In this document: piece after piece, positions 51,401 through 60,000 of the stretch
How positions within the stretch are numbered: the stretch's first letter is position 1
How the letters are laid out: each line of letters opens with the position of its first letter
NCBI RefSeq assembly: GCF_037975245.1
Contig: NC_092565.1
Location: forward strand, 8,178,999-8,242,998
Reading direction: 5' to 3'
Length of the DNA stretch: 64,000 bases
Source of the DNA: Apostichopus japonicus
Lineage: Eukaryota; Echinodermata; Holothuroidea; Aspidochirotida; Stichopodidae
Made by a program: the position numbers and the translations under genes
Notes under the pieces: model-generated
What the model was told of the DNA's origin: nothing
Database searches by the model: none
Seen by the model: only the letters and a program-made list of their open reading frames with translations

Positions 51401-52383
51401 AAGTTAACTTTTTCAGAGTGCGGTATGCGGTTTGGGGTTAGTCTTCAATGCCTTTAAGATTCTGCCAGGTTATGATACATCAGCTGAAAACTAAAAGTTG
51501 GCAATCGGCAGTGTGAAGAGTAGATCACAATTAAAACCAACTGGTCTTAATAAATGTAACCAATCATGGGAAAGTTATTTTATACATGACCTAAACGAGC
51601 ACCAGTTGTTAACCAAAAACAGTTGCTAAGTGCATGGTTTCTTAAACAAGTCTCTATAAGTGTACTGTAACTTAGCACAGGATTTCAGTTATTTTATACA
51701 TGACCTAAATGAGCAGCAATCGGTAACAGAAAACAGTGCATTGTGTCCACACATCTGACGGTCAGTGTGAGTGGGTCAGTTGTATGACCATGGGTCTTAG
51801 TGACAATCGAAAACTAGGTCACAATGGTCATGTTGAGTCCGGTGCAAGGGGTAGTGTGTAGGCAGCTTAACAAAAGGCCAAAATTACTGCTGATTATCAC
51901 CACTCATTATTGGACTGTTCCTATAAACCTTTGCATCAACTCATGTGTGAATACAATACTTAAGGATTATGCCAGTGGGAACTTGATTTCTGTCAGTATA
52001 TTTCTTACAGCACTTCTTGCCATGAGGTTAAAATCGTGAGTTTTAGCCTAGGCCCTAGTATAGGCATGTAAACAAAGCACAAATTTAGTATTCCTGCAAA
52101 CTTCTTTTCAACATGGCAAGTATCAACGTGCTCAGCTAGTAGCCTAGGTTATGCCTGGTAAAGAAATCTGCCCGAACAAAATGCCTTATATTTGCTGTTT
52201 ATGCTAAAACAATGGTTGAATCAGTCACACTTAGCCAGATTTGCCCTCTCACACAGTAATTACTACACACACTCTCACTACAAACCTGCATCGAAAGCCT
52301 GCAGTACCATACATGAACAGCTGGTCAACTGGTTTTGGATGCTTAGCAGCATTGCGCTTCGCTGTTTCTAAAAGAGGTTCCAT
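21401..52383 (-). CDS. PGM3: Phosphoacetylglucosamine mutase, complete, 18 coding exons
   Basis: Exons in transcript order: 52383-52286, 48314-48244, 46385-46256, 44725-44630, 44227-44154, 38625-38498, 37412-37254, 35820-35778, 35036-34956, 34428-34385, 32668-32555, 31604-31503, 30021-29966, 27797-27734, 26875-26753, 25906-25785, 22783-22732, 21481-21401. They sum to 1638 nt, 545 residues, and every junction keeps phase. Human PGM3 is 542. The cytosolic enzyme interconverts GlcNAc-6-P and GlcNAc-1-P on the way to UDP-GlcNAc. Motifs: N-terminal YGTAGFR; phosphoserine loop TASHNP (Ser ~66); metal loop DGDAD (~280-284); sugar-binding FEANGHGT; phosphate-binding RPSGTED (~502-508). An in-frame TAG with no intervening ATG precedes the chosen start. 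The gene spans 31 kb because the introns carry transposons and minisatellites. All active-site residues are intact. Confidence 0.96.
22045..22420 (-). mobile_element. Decayed non-LTR retrotransposon (LINE) 3' end
   Basis: On the minus strand the frame ending near 22046 reads LPPPFNFF, then [13 protein letters not shown] and, across a frameshift, a G-A-T-F-W-N-T-L-like block. This is the characteristic C-terminal end of CR1/RTE-like reverse-transcriptase proteins (HSHNTR ... WN.L). It is broken by frameshifts and lies in PGM3 intron 17. The upstream RT core is not recognised. Confidence 0.6.
23110..25333 (+). mobile_element. Degenerate, rearranged Ty3/Gypsy-type LTR retrotransposon
   Basis: In PGM3 intron 16, antisense to the gene. 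In order: a gag zinc knuckle ([13 protein letters not shown] near 23150-23195, first Cys replaced by Ser); a protease/linker region ~23520-23700 ([31 protein letters not shown]); an integrase zinc-binding-type segment 23774-24104 ([20 protein letters not shown]); reverse-transcriptase palm/thumb from ~24105 (NYINDLLVY, with Asn in place of the first catalytic Asp); and RNase H ~24600-24960 ([14 protein letters not shown]). Several stops and frame changes make it non-functional. Integrase ahead of RT is not the normal order. AAGAAGGGG then TGTCACAGG at 25045-25066 resembles a polypurine tract and LTR start. Confidence 0.8.
25334..25740 (-). mobile_element. Inverted Gypsy integrase C-terminal fragment
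   Basis: The minus strand from 25740 encodes VAQEELS, a stop, then [28 protein letters not shown], a stop, [23 protein letters not shown] and LLKRYVDR. This is the integrase C-terminal (GPY/F) region of Gypsy elements. It faces the plus-strand copy ending nearby. It comes within ~45 bp of PGM3 exon 16 and is broken by at least two stops. Confidence 0.8.
28448..28822 (+). other. Unrecognised 124-codon open frame in PGM3 intron 13
   Basis: Codes for a protein with a hydrophobic start and leucine/proline-rich remainder ([20 protein letters not shown] then [20 protein letters not shown]). It lies antisense to PGM3. No family is recognised. It could be a mobile-element remnant or chance. Confidence 0.2.
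28925..29310 (-). repeat. Dispersed AGGTCA-rich repeat, inverted
   Basis: Three diverged minus-strand units of the 1955-type family (TGACCT-containing blocks, 'GAGATCCATC' and 'TTGATATATCGTGTT'-like segments). They lie in PGM3 intron 13. Confidence 0.65.
30530..31205 (+). repeat. Diverged AGGTCA-type repeat units
   Basis: Partial units near 30530-30660 and 31085-31205 keep the AGTCTGAAAACCTTATAAA block and the GGATGAATTT/CATACTT block. The half-sites are mostly mutated (AGATCAAAGGATG). They lie in PGM3 intron 12. Confidence 0.6.
32070..32108 (+). ncRNA. Hammerhead-ribozyme-like motif (Penelope/retrozyme type)
   Basis: Reads in order: stem I GCCT, core CTGAAGA, stem II GATCC-TGCTA-GGATC, core GAAA, stem III/cleavage C-GTC, stem I AGGC. 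GCCT pairs with AGGC and GATCC with GGATC. CUGANGA and GAAA are both present. With a loopless two-base-pair stem III it matches the short hammerheads described in Penelope-like elements, which are thought to work as dimers. It lies in PGM3 intron 11. Activity is inference. Confidence 0.65.
33352..34005. repeat. 45-bp minisatellite, about 14 copies
   Basis: Unit contains GGTAACAAGACCTCATTC and TTTAGTGGGGTTGATTGG. Adjacent units alternate between 'CTCATTC' and 'CTTATCC', giving a 90-bp higher-order period in the left half. Because 45 is a multiple of three, two plus frames and one minus frame stay open for 470-660 bp. These are not genes. It lies in PGM3 intron 10. Confidence 0.95.
35204..35525 (-). 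mobile_element. tRNA-derived SINE, near full length
   Basis: On the minus strand the tRNA-like head has an A box (TGGCCAAGTGG at 35502-35512) and a perfect B box (GGTTCGAGTCC at 35458-35468). Next comes TGTCCTTGGGCAAGGCACTT, a widely shared SINE body block, then a tail GCGCTTTATAAATGAATATA with (ATT)n ending near 35204. It lies in PGM3 intron 8. Confidence 0.88.
36613..37205. repeat. CCTTGGGACCAAG minisatellite
   Basis: Short units of roughly 13-29 bp built from CTACCTTGGGACCAAGTTA and CCAAGTACCAAG. A higher-order period of about 284 bp is visible (TGGGACTGAGTTACCAAG at ~36694 and ~36978; CTACTTTGGGA at ~36750 and ~37033). It ends less than 50 bp from the PGM3 exon 7 donor. Confidence 0.9.
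37515..37600 (-). ncRNA. Hammerhead-like motif inside a perfect palindrome
   Basis: The minus strand at 37570-37532 repeats the 39-nt hammerhead-like motif of 32070 exactly (GCCT-CTGAAGA ... GAAA-CGTC-AGGC). It is enclosed by 24-bp arms 37515-37538 and 37577-37600 that are exact reverse complements (core AAGTAAGTTGGCCTGAC). The arms equal the sequence that follows the plus-strand copy at 32101. It lies in PGM3 intron 6. Confidence 0.65.
38757..40336. repeat. 28-bp minisatellite, about 56 copies
   Basis: Unit: GTTCTGTTAAGACTGGAGA followed by CTGAGGAAA, with variants (GAGCTGTT, GCACTGAGGATAG, CTAGAGACT). It covers 1.58 kb and begins about 130 bp upstream (transcript sense) of the PGM3 exon 6 acceptor. 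It is non-coding: 28 is not a multiple of three. Confidence 0.97.
41418..41464. other. Inverted repeat / hairpin
   Basis: Arms AAAAAGGGGGAGGTTCT and AGAATCTCCCCCTTTTT (one mismatch/bulge) flank a 12-nt loop in PGM3 intron 5. Function is unknown. Confidence 0.7.
42263..43764. mobile_element. Non-autonomous hAT element (1.5 kb)
   Basis: Flanked by a perfect 8-bp duplication ATGTGGAG (42255-42262, 43765-43772). Ends are TAGTGCTGTG and, reversed, TAGGGCTGTGAGTTTTCG, the usual hAT start. Both subterminal regions carry GTTTAAACG palindromic motifs (42285-42325 and 43690-43750). No transposase frame was recognised. It lies in PGM3 intron 5. Confidence 0.88.
44815..45090. repeat. CAAGTCA-rich repeat
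   Basis: Irregular tandem array of GTCAAGTCACAAGTCA-type words in PGM3 intron 3 or the adjacent intron sequence. A reverse-oriented relative is at 56605-56705. Confidence 0.75.
47260..47790 (-). repeat. Dispersed AGGTCA-rich repeat, inverted
   Basis: About four minus-strand units (TTTGACCTCTGTTGACTTCA, AACAATAGG, GTGGATCCACACAC, AAGTATGAA blocks) in PGM3 intron 2. Same family as 1955. Confidence 0.7.
48010..48165. repeat. Short CpG-containing motif repeated in both orientations
   Basis: TTATGACCCGTACGGCCAAC-like words occur near 48060 and 48118. An inverted GTACGGGTCATAAGG occurs near 48089. The whole is local to ~150 bp in PGM3 intron 2, next to exon 2. Confidence 0.55.
48570..48890 (-). 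repeat. Dispersed AGGTCA-rich repeat, inverted
   Basis: Two to three minus-strand units (TTTTTGACCTCAAGTGACCT, GGTGGATCCACACACTTAG) in PGM3 intron 1. Confidence 0.65.
48900..51090. other. PGM3 intron 1, no feature seen
   Basis: AT-rich. No exon of a known family, no clear mobile element. Open frames are under 80 codons. Confidence 0.55.
51098..51453 (+). mobile_element. TTAA-flanked MITE, copy 3
   Basis: 356 bp between TTAA 51094-51097 and TTAA 51454-51457. Starts AGGGTGTGAAGACTCGC; the right end reversed is AGGCATTGAAGACTAACC-like. Very similar to the copy at 20581. It lies in PGM3 intron 1. Confidence 0.88.
51575..51745. repeat. Direct repeat of about 50 bp
   Basis: TTATTTTATACATGACCTAAA followed by GAGCA, a GGTAAC/GTTAAC word and AAAACAGT occurs twice, starting near 51577 and 51690. 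Confidence 0.65.
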
Positions 52384-53730
52384 CTTTAGAGCAATAATGC
52401 GATGTACTGTCAATACAGAAGTTTTCTTCTACGTTGACACTGACCAAACTGCCGAGAGAAATAATTGAATGGCCACGATACGATCTTCTTGGGTTAATGC
52501 AGTTTCTATGTGGCTTATGTGGCAACGTGCACAACCTGTTCTGGAGACTAAAACATCCATGTGCTTGTTTGTGGGTTGATGTGTAAACAACAGGTAGAAA
52601 TTACGTAGCCACGTAGTACTGAGGGTATATCTCCGTATACAACATCGAAAACTATGTAAACTCGAAACCACTTCACTCAGGCTGTGCTGGTTTCATGCCC
52701 CAATCAAATTATTATGCATGGTTAATTGTTAATTTTATTGAATACCCAATATTAGGATATTATTATTGTGAATTGTAAACGGTGCTACTTTGGAAGTAAT
52801 TTTTGCAACAGATCTTGCAGATACCTCTAAAGGCAAATGTTAATGTCCTGTACGTCATGTCGTTTCTTTGGTTATTTGGGGGGGGGGGGGGTGGGGGACT
52901 TATCAAAGCCAGATTTTCGCAGACAGTGGAACTCATTCCTGACTTGCAATGTACTTGTTTCATTTAAGCCAAATTGTCCAGGAAATTGGGGAAAGTAAAT
53001 CAGCAGCTATAGTCAGGTACAGCAAATTAGTATTGTTATATTCTATATGTTCTGCCAGGTTTTGAGATCGTCTGCGCAGGTCAGTCGTGGAGGTCATAGC
53101 AAACGCTTGTGTCTGAAATTAGTGGATATTTTGATGGTTACTAGTATAGGCTGTATTGTTTATATCCATCTTTTTACTTACATACATTCTGTTGTTTAGG
53201 AAGAACATCCAAAATTAATGGCTGAAATTCTGTTGTAATGATCAGTTGTCGATATGGACAATAGGTAAACAGTTTTCGATCGGGGCTTTGTCGTTAGCGC
53301 CGTGTTCGTGGTCACTTTGTTGTTATCAGTGTGCCGCAAGAGAATTATCATAAGTTGCCAGTGGAGATACATGGCCAGTACACAGCCTTGTAATTCCATA
53401 CAGGTGTATATAACTGTTGGGGATACAGGTGGAATTTTGCAATTTAGTAGCAAAATGTAGTCTTGTAAAAATAATGCTAGTGTTTCGTTCTCTCTAGTAG
53501 CTAGCTCCCAAATGGACTACATCAGATTTGTAAAACCGCTAAACGATTCGATCTTACCGACATTTTCATTTACGCGAGCTCCATCAGTTCTCCGGAACGC
53601 GACAACTGGTCTCAGAAGTGGGACGCACGGAACTCAACAGTAAATCGTAATATATACAAAGGCAAGATGGACCGTGACTGCATGGTAAGGGTAACGTTAC
53701 GCGGCTGGCTGTTTAAATAGTATAGTCATT
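52384..53730. other. PGM3 5' UTR and upstream region
   Basis: Directly upstream of the PGM3 ATG on the minus strand. No exon of another gene is recognised and no TATA box can be assigned. A G-run of 13 is at ~52878-52890. Confidence 0.4.
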
Positions 53731-54510
53731 CAGTGGCGGCGGAACCGGGGGGCTTGGGGGGCTCAGCGCCCCAATGAAAAAGTTTAGGGGGCAAATGCAT
53801 GATAAGCCCCCCAATATTTACCAAGGCTCCGAAACGTGCATCTGCCCATTTTTCAATGCATACTTGTCGATCTGTCCGATGCACACGTATTCTATATAGG
53901 TGTAATAATTTTAGTAAATGCTGGGGGGACCCTCGGCCCGTCCCCAGGCTATAGACCACATTGTCACCCCAACCGCGTCTTCACGCCCCGTGAAAAGTGG
54001 AAGTAGTGAGTGTGAGTACCGGTAAGCGCAACACAACTTCGTCTTTGGCCAATGACTTGCCTCATTTCAGCCAGTTCTCCAACATCTTTTTGTTGGCAAC
54101 TGCATATGGTTTTGGAATTACCCATTTGTTGACATTAAGAAATGCTTTCTGTTTTTTCTTATGACATTTATTTAATTATTGCATTTAATTGCAAGCAGTA
54201 ATTTACTACACTCAAAACGTCTTTGCGAGTACACTACGAGTAATAGCTACACCATCGAATATACAAATTACAATGTTTTAACAGATTTTTACGTGCAATC
54301 TGAGAAATTGCCCACTTGAGACCCATATTTTAGGGCTAGGTATTCACAGCATAAAACACTCGGGAAGTGCCGTTTCCGGCCATCTGGGGGTTTGAAAAAC
54401 CCAAAATTTTATTGTACGCTCCGCGCCAACCGATGGTGGCGCTCCGCTTAAATAGTCTCCACACATTAGCCCCCCCCCCCCCCAATAATTTTCCCGTTCC
54501 GCCGCGCCTG
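53731..54510. mobile_element. Non-autonomous hAT element, copy A (780 bp)
   Basis: Perfect 8-bp duplication TAGTCATT (53723-53730, 54511-54518). Ends CAGTGGCGGCGGAACCGGGG and, reversed, CAGGCGCGGCGGAACGGG. Contains a C-run near the right end and no transposase. About 97% identical by eye to copy B at 55359. Confidence 0.92.
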
Positions 54511-54518
54511 TAGTCATT

Positions 54519-55350
54519 ACCATTAGGGGTTTTTATAGTTGTTCTTTATTGTGGGTTGATTGCAAGGTACGCATATAGCCTATAGATATAGTGCATTATA
54601 AGACATATATATGCGACTCCCCTTCCCCCACCGCGCCACCCCCCCCCCCGATTGATGTTTTAGTCAAAATGACTTTAAAAGCCTTATAATTGCCTGTGGA
54701 CAGTCTAGAATATTGTGTTTGTTGTATTTGTTGCTTTTCAAGAATATCTTGTCTGGTACAGGAGATGATCCAGTTTGGAGGGGGGGGCGGGGACGTAGAG
54801 GAACGTTTGCGCCACCCTTTCTTTTCGCCGGCTAAACGGAAAACGATAATTGTGGGCCTATGACGCTGTATTATTTTAACAGTAAAATAATACTTTTTAT
54901 TTTTTTCAGGTAAATATCCTATCAATATGACTGGTAATTAATTAGGCCATATATAAATGCATGGTAGGTCTGATATGATATCCGCACAACTTCGACTAGG
55001 TATTGGCTATTAAGACACCCTACTGAGAGTTCTTCGTCAACGATTAATTATAAATTTTGATTGGTTAATTGAGTGAACGTACACTGTACTTAATTAAGAT
55101 CGAATTACGCTCCAATGGTTAGCGTACACACTACATGAAAATTAATGATGACAACCATATGTTCCGAGCTGTGCCGTCCAGCAGTTCCTGTACGTATTTC
55201 TTGTAGTACAAGTCAATCACACAAATGCTTTGTTGAACGACTACGTAATCGTACAAATAAAATAAATTCGTGTAACTGAGAATTGAATTGAATAAGAACC
55301 TATTTGGTTATGCGAATGAAGAGATGTGCTTACACATTAGCAACATTCAA
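54519..55350. other. Intergenic DNA between the two hAT copies
   Basis: AT-rich, with C- and G-runs near 54641 and 54780. No gene or promoter is recognised. Confidence 0.5.
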
Positions 55351-55358
55351 TATTTAAT

Positions 55359-56152
55359 CAGTGGCGGCGGAACCGGGGGGCTTGGGGGGCTCAGCCCCCC
55401 CAATGAAAAAGTTTAGGGGGCAAATGCATGATAAGCCCCCCAATATTTACCAAGGCTCCGAAACGTGGATCTGCCCATTTTTCAATGCATACTTGTCGAT
55501 CTGTCCGATTCACACGTATTCTATATAGGTGTAATAATTTTAGTAAATGCTGGGGGGGGATCCTCGGCCCGTCCCCAGGCTATAGACCACATTGTCACCC
55601 CAACCGCGTCTTCACGCCCCGTGAAAAGTGGAAGCAGTGAGTGTGAGTACCGGTAAGCGCAACACAACTTCGTCTTTGGCCAATGACTTGCCTCATTTCA
55701 GCCAGTTCTCCAACATCTTTTTGTTGGCAACTGCATATGGTTTTGGAATTACCCATTTGTTGACATTAAGAAATGCTTTCTGTTTTTTCTTATGACATTT
55801 ATTTAATTATTGCATTTAATTGCAAGTAGTAATTTACTACACTCAAAAACGTCTTTGCGAGTACACTACGAGTAATAGCTACTCTCTTAAAACACCATCG
55901 AATATACAAATTACAATGTTTTAACAGATTTTTACGTGCAATCTGAGAAATTGCCCGCTTGAGACCCATATTTTAGGGCTATTCGCAGCATAAAACACTC
56001 GGGAAGTGCCGTTTCCGGCCATCTGGGGGTTTGAAAAACCCAAAATTTTATTGTACGCTCCGCGCCAACCGATGGTGGCGCTCCGCTTAAATAGTCTCCA
56101 CACATTAGCCCCCCCCCCCCCCCCCCAATAATTTTCCGTTCCGCCGCACCTG
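55359..56152. mobile_element. Non-autonomous hAT element, copy B (794 bp)
   Basis: Perfect 8-bp duplication TATTTAAT (55351-55358, 56153-56160). Same ends and orientation as copy A. It differs mainly by an ~11-bp insertion (CTCTTAAAA region near 55881), a 4-bp deletion and a longer C-run. The independent target duplication shows a separate insertion rather than a segmental duplication. Confidence 0.93.
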
Positions 56153-57041
56153 TATTTAATCATCGTTCGATCCGGATCACAATAGCGACGGATACATGAT
56201 CATAATTACTGGCTAGCCTATCCCAAAATTGTAGAGTGCAGGTCACACTGCATATACAATGCACGATTCCATAAAGAAAAATGTTTCTTTGTGTAATTAT
56301 CTTGATTGCCAGATGCCCAGGAAATTGCATCTTTAACAATGTTTAATTTTAAAATTTTCCCGGGGGAGATCCCCCTGTCGAGGCTTCGTGTCTTCTGCGC
56401 TCGCAGGTTCGAACTTCGCTCTCACAAAGTTGAGCGCGCCCCTTTTTGAAAGACTGGATCCGCGGATGTCGTGGGTCATGATCACCGCAGCAAATATGAT
56501 TCGGTCGGACATTTAATGGAGGATGAAATATACTGCTGCACAGGCGGGCCACAATTGAGTTTCGTTAAACCTGTTTATATGACTTAATTAACAAGATGAA
56601 GTTTATATTGGCTTGTGACTTGACATGAGAAAAAATGACTTGTGAGTTGATCTTTGCGATAAATCAAATTGCTTGTGACTTTGACTTGACAAAAATGACT
56701 TGGTGACAACACTATTGGTTAACTCACAGTTCCTATTTGTATTTCTTGTATTCTCTGTGTGATTCAGAATTATGGGGGTTTTCATGTCCTTAAGGCCATA
56801 AACATTTCGACTTCTCGAAGTTGTGCTTTCGATATCTGGCAATATCTCCCAACTGAACCACCGAAGTGTACTTCCATGCCAAAGTAAAGCACAACTTCGG
56901 GTGAAGAAAAACTGTCTTTATTCCATGCTACCTAGATTAAACTTACGCAACGCAATCACTGATCTACACAGATCAGTGAACGCAATGCACGATAGAGCTG
57001 GATATAGTTCTAGTTACTGAGCCACAGTTACTTTCTGTTAA
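56153..57041. other. CIAO1 upstream region
   Basis: Contains a CAAGTCA/TGACTTG-rich stretch at 56605-56705 related to 44815. No core promoter element can be assigned with confidence. Confidence 0.4.
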
Positions 57042-60000
57042 ATGGAACTTCAGGCTGAGCTAACCGGTCACCTGGAAAGGGTGTGGTGTGTGAGTTGGAA
57101 CAAGGCAGGGAATCTACTAGCGAGTTGTAGCGGTGATAAAACAATCAGAATTTGGGGCAAGGAAGGTGAAAATCTCGTAATATAGGCCTAAGGGTAAATT
57201 TCGTGCAACTAGGCATCCGTAGGTTGATATTGTACTGAAGGTAACACAAGCAGACCACATCGCCAAAAAAAAAAAAAAAAAAAAAAAATGCTGGGACGCA
57301 ATCTCAATCCTAATGTTTTCTGTGGCTTTGTGGGGATGAAACGGTTGCTAATTTTCATCACGATGTTTTTACGTTGCCACCTGAAAGAATTTAAGAAATG
57401 TTTAGACCGAGTTCTGACGACATGCGTCAAGTTAGACGTCACACTACTTTATCTCTTCGTCCCACATACATCCGTATTCCGGTTTCAGTTGTTTTCCGCA
57501 TATGTTACTTTCCGCTGATTACTTTCCGCTGAAAAAATTCTTCTGCGGAAACACATTTTTTGTTCACTTATCAGTATACTATATTTTTCCGCAATTTTAG
57601 GATACCAAATTCAAGCAGGATGATTAAAATAACATGAGAAAGTATCAAAGAACGTCGATAAAGGATGGTTAGACTGAGTTCATGTCAGAAAAGTTAAGCT
57701 GCTTATAATGATGGTCCGCGTAATGATGGTTTAAAATGATGGTTTAAAAAAACCGGTCACACTAATTAGCGTCAACTCACGACAACTCACGACAACTCAA
57801 GACAACTCAAGACAACAGGTTTAAAATAACATCAAATACAATTGATGTTATCAGAGTATATCTGGAAACACGTTTAAAAGTGACTGGAACCAGCGTGCAT
57901 ACAGATCTTTCAAGGGAAAAATGTTTTTGTCGTAAAAATCGCCAACTTTTTCCTAACGTTGAATTAGACGACGTGATGCTATTGCGATTGCGCAATGCCA
58001 TTGGACCGAACCATTATAATATGAGTGGGTTTGTGCTAGGTTTGGAAAGTACCTTGTGTACAGTGTCGGTAAGGTGGGTTGTCGTAGTAATAAAGCACCA
58101 AAGTATGGTGAATGAACTCCAAATCAAATTATTTAATGTTTTAAAATAATGAATACTTCTTATTATTTTTCCATTTTAATTTACATATGTTATTATTAAT
58201 TTTACAGAGTCTTGCTTACTATCATCTTGCCCGGTTTTATTATTCTCTCCGTCAAATCATTGAATGTTTTTAAAATAATGAATACTTATTGTTTTTCCAT
58301 TGTAATTTACATATGTTATTGAAAAATTACACTTACCTGTAGTGTAATGGTTCGGTCCAATGTCATTGCGCAAGCGCAATGGCATCACGTCGTCCAATTC
58401 AACGTTAGAAAAAAGTTGGCGATTTTTACGACAAAAACATTTTTTCCCGTGAAAGATCTGTATGCACGCTGGTTCCAGTCACTTTTAAACGTGTTTCCAG
58501 ATATACTCTGATAACATCAATTGTATTTGATGGTATTTGATGGTATTTTAAACCTGTTGTCTTGAGTTGTCTTGAGTTGTCGTGAGTTGTCGTGAGTTGA
58601 CGCTTATTAGTGTGACCCAAAAAAACTGATGGTTTAAAAAAAAGTTGTAAAAGGCGGAATCTTTGATTTTCGCTGGAAATGGCTGTTTTAGTAAGGGCTG
58701 TTTTAATACCCGAACACGCATTTTGCACCACCTTTCTTACGAGTTACATCTAAAATCATGGCCGATTTATCCTGTTACAGTTAAATCCTATCTTCTCCAT
58801 CTTCCTAAATCATTGCATGTGTCTAATCAATTCAGTAAGTTATTCTGTTCCTCCCCCAAAAAAAACGGTTCTTTCCGCTGAAAAAAACGTTTTCCGCTGA
58901 CAAATTTGTTTGCGGAAAACACCGTTTTGTTTCAGCGGAAAGTAACGTGTGCGGAAAATAAAGGTACCCCCGTATTCCTACCTACACAATTTGCATTACA
59001 TAATGTGGCTGAAGGCCTAGTGTAGTAGAGTGAACTGACCGGTGTTTGTACCAAATATTTCAGGAAGATTGTCAAATAGCCTTCTTTCTTTTTAAAAATT
59101 GAGCCTATAGGGTTTTTCATTAGTCCAAAACTTAGAATGTGCTTCATGACATGGAACCATTGATTAATAATATTAGTTACTGATGGGAACTGTCCAAACT
59201 TTGCATGCATATGCTGATTTTGGTCAGTCCCCTGGGTACCACTGCCAGTTCATTACACATGCAACCTAAAACCCAACTCGGCCTATATTATAGGGCCATA
59301 CATTAGCTTAATGTTATTACACATATAGGCTATGTAGTAAGGCCGTCAATCATGTATATGGTAAGACTGTAAACAACCAGTGTTCAACCTGAGAACTGAT
59401 TTATTTGGCAAGGCAGCATATTTTTATTTACTACTTATGAACTAAAAGGTGAAACATGAGACATCCCCCAATTATTTGTTTTAGTGATCTAAGATTTTTA
59501 TAACTTGCAATGATGGGATATGGTCTGTGAAGTCTGACAGTGCAATGCTTCATTGAACAAATTACTCTTGAAAGAATAAACAGGAATGTTTACCTCACTT
59601 TCATTTTAGTCAAATAAAAATGTTACTGAAAACAGAGATGGTGGTGATTTTGACAAAGTCCCGGACTGGGTAGTAGGTTTTTAGGTTGGTGCCCTGGGTT
59701 CTCAAGTTTCCGTTCCCATCACTTCTTAATATATACAAGTAAAAATGTGTTTTTGTCCACTTTGTTATCCAATTCTTTATAGTTAGTATCATTTGTTTTC
59801 ACTCCTTTTGTTGAGATTTAACTTTGTGTCACAGAAACCTAAGGGTGAACATCCAACAGAAATAAGGAAGTACAAGAACTGTACTGTCTTCTTTTTCATT
59901 CGGGGGGGAGGGGGGTGGGTCTGTCAAATGTGATTTAAGATCAACAGGAGTAAAATATCTGATACCTTGTACACATGATAGCTCTAAAAGTTGAGAAAGC

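Noticed and set aside
55428-55656. Two 63-70-codon frames in hAT copy B
   Set aside because: No transposase similarity; not both preserved in copy A.
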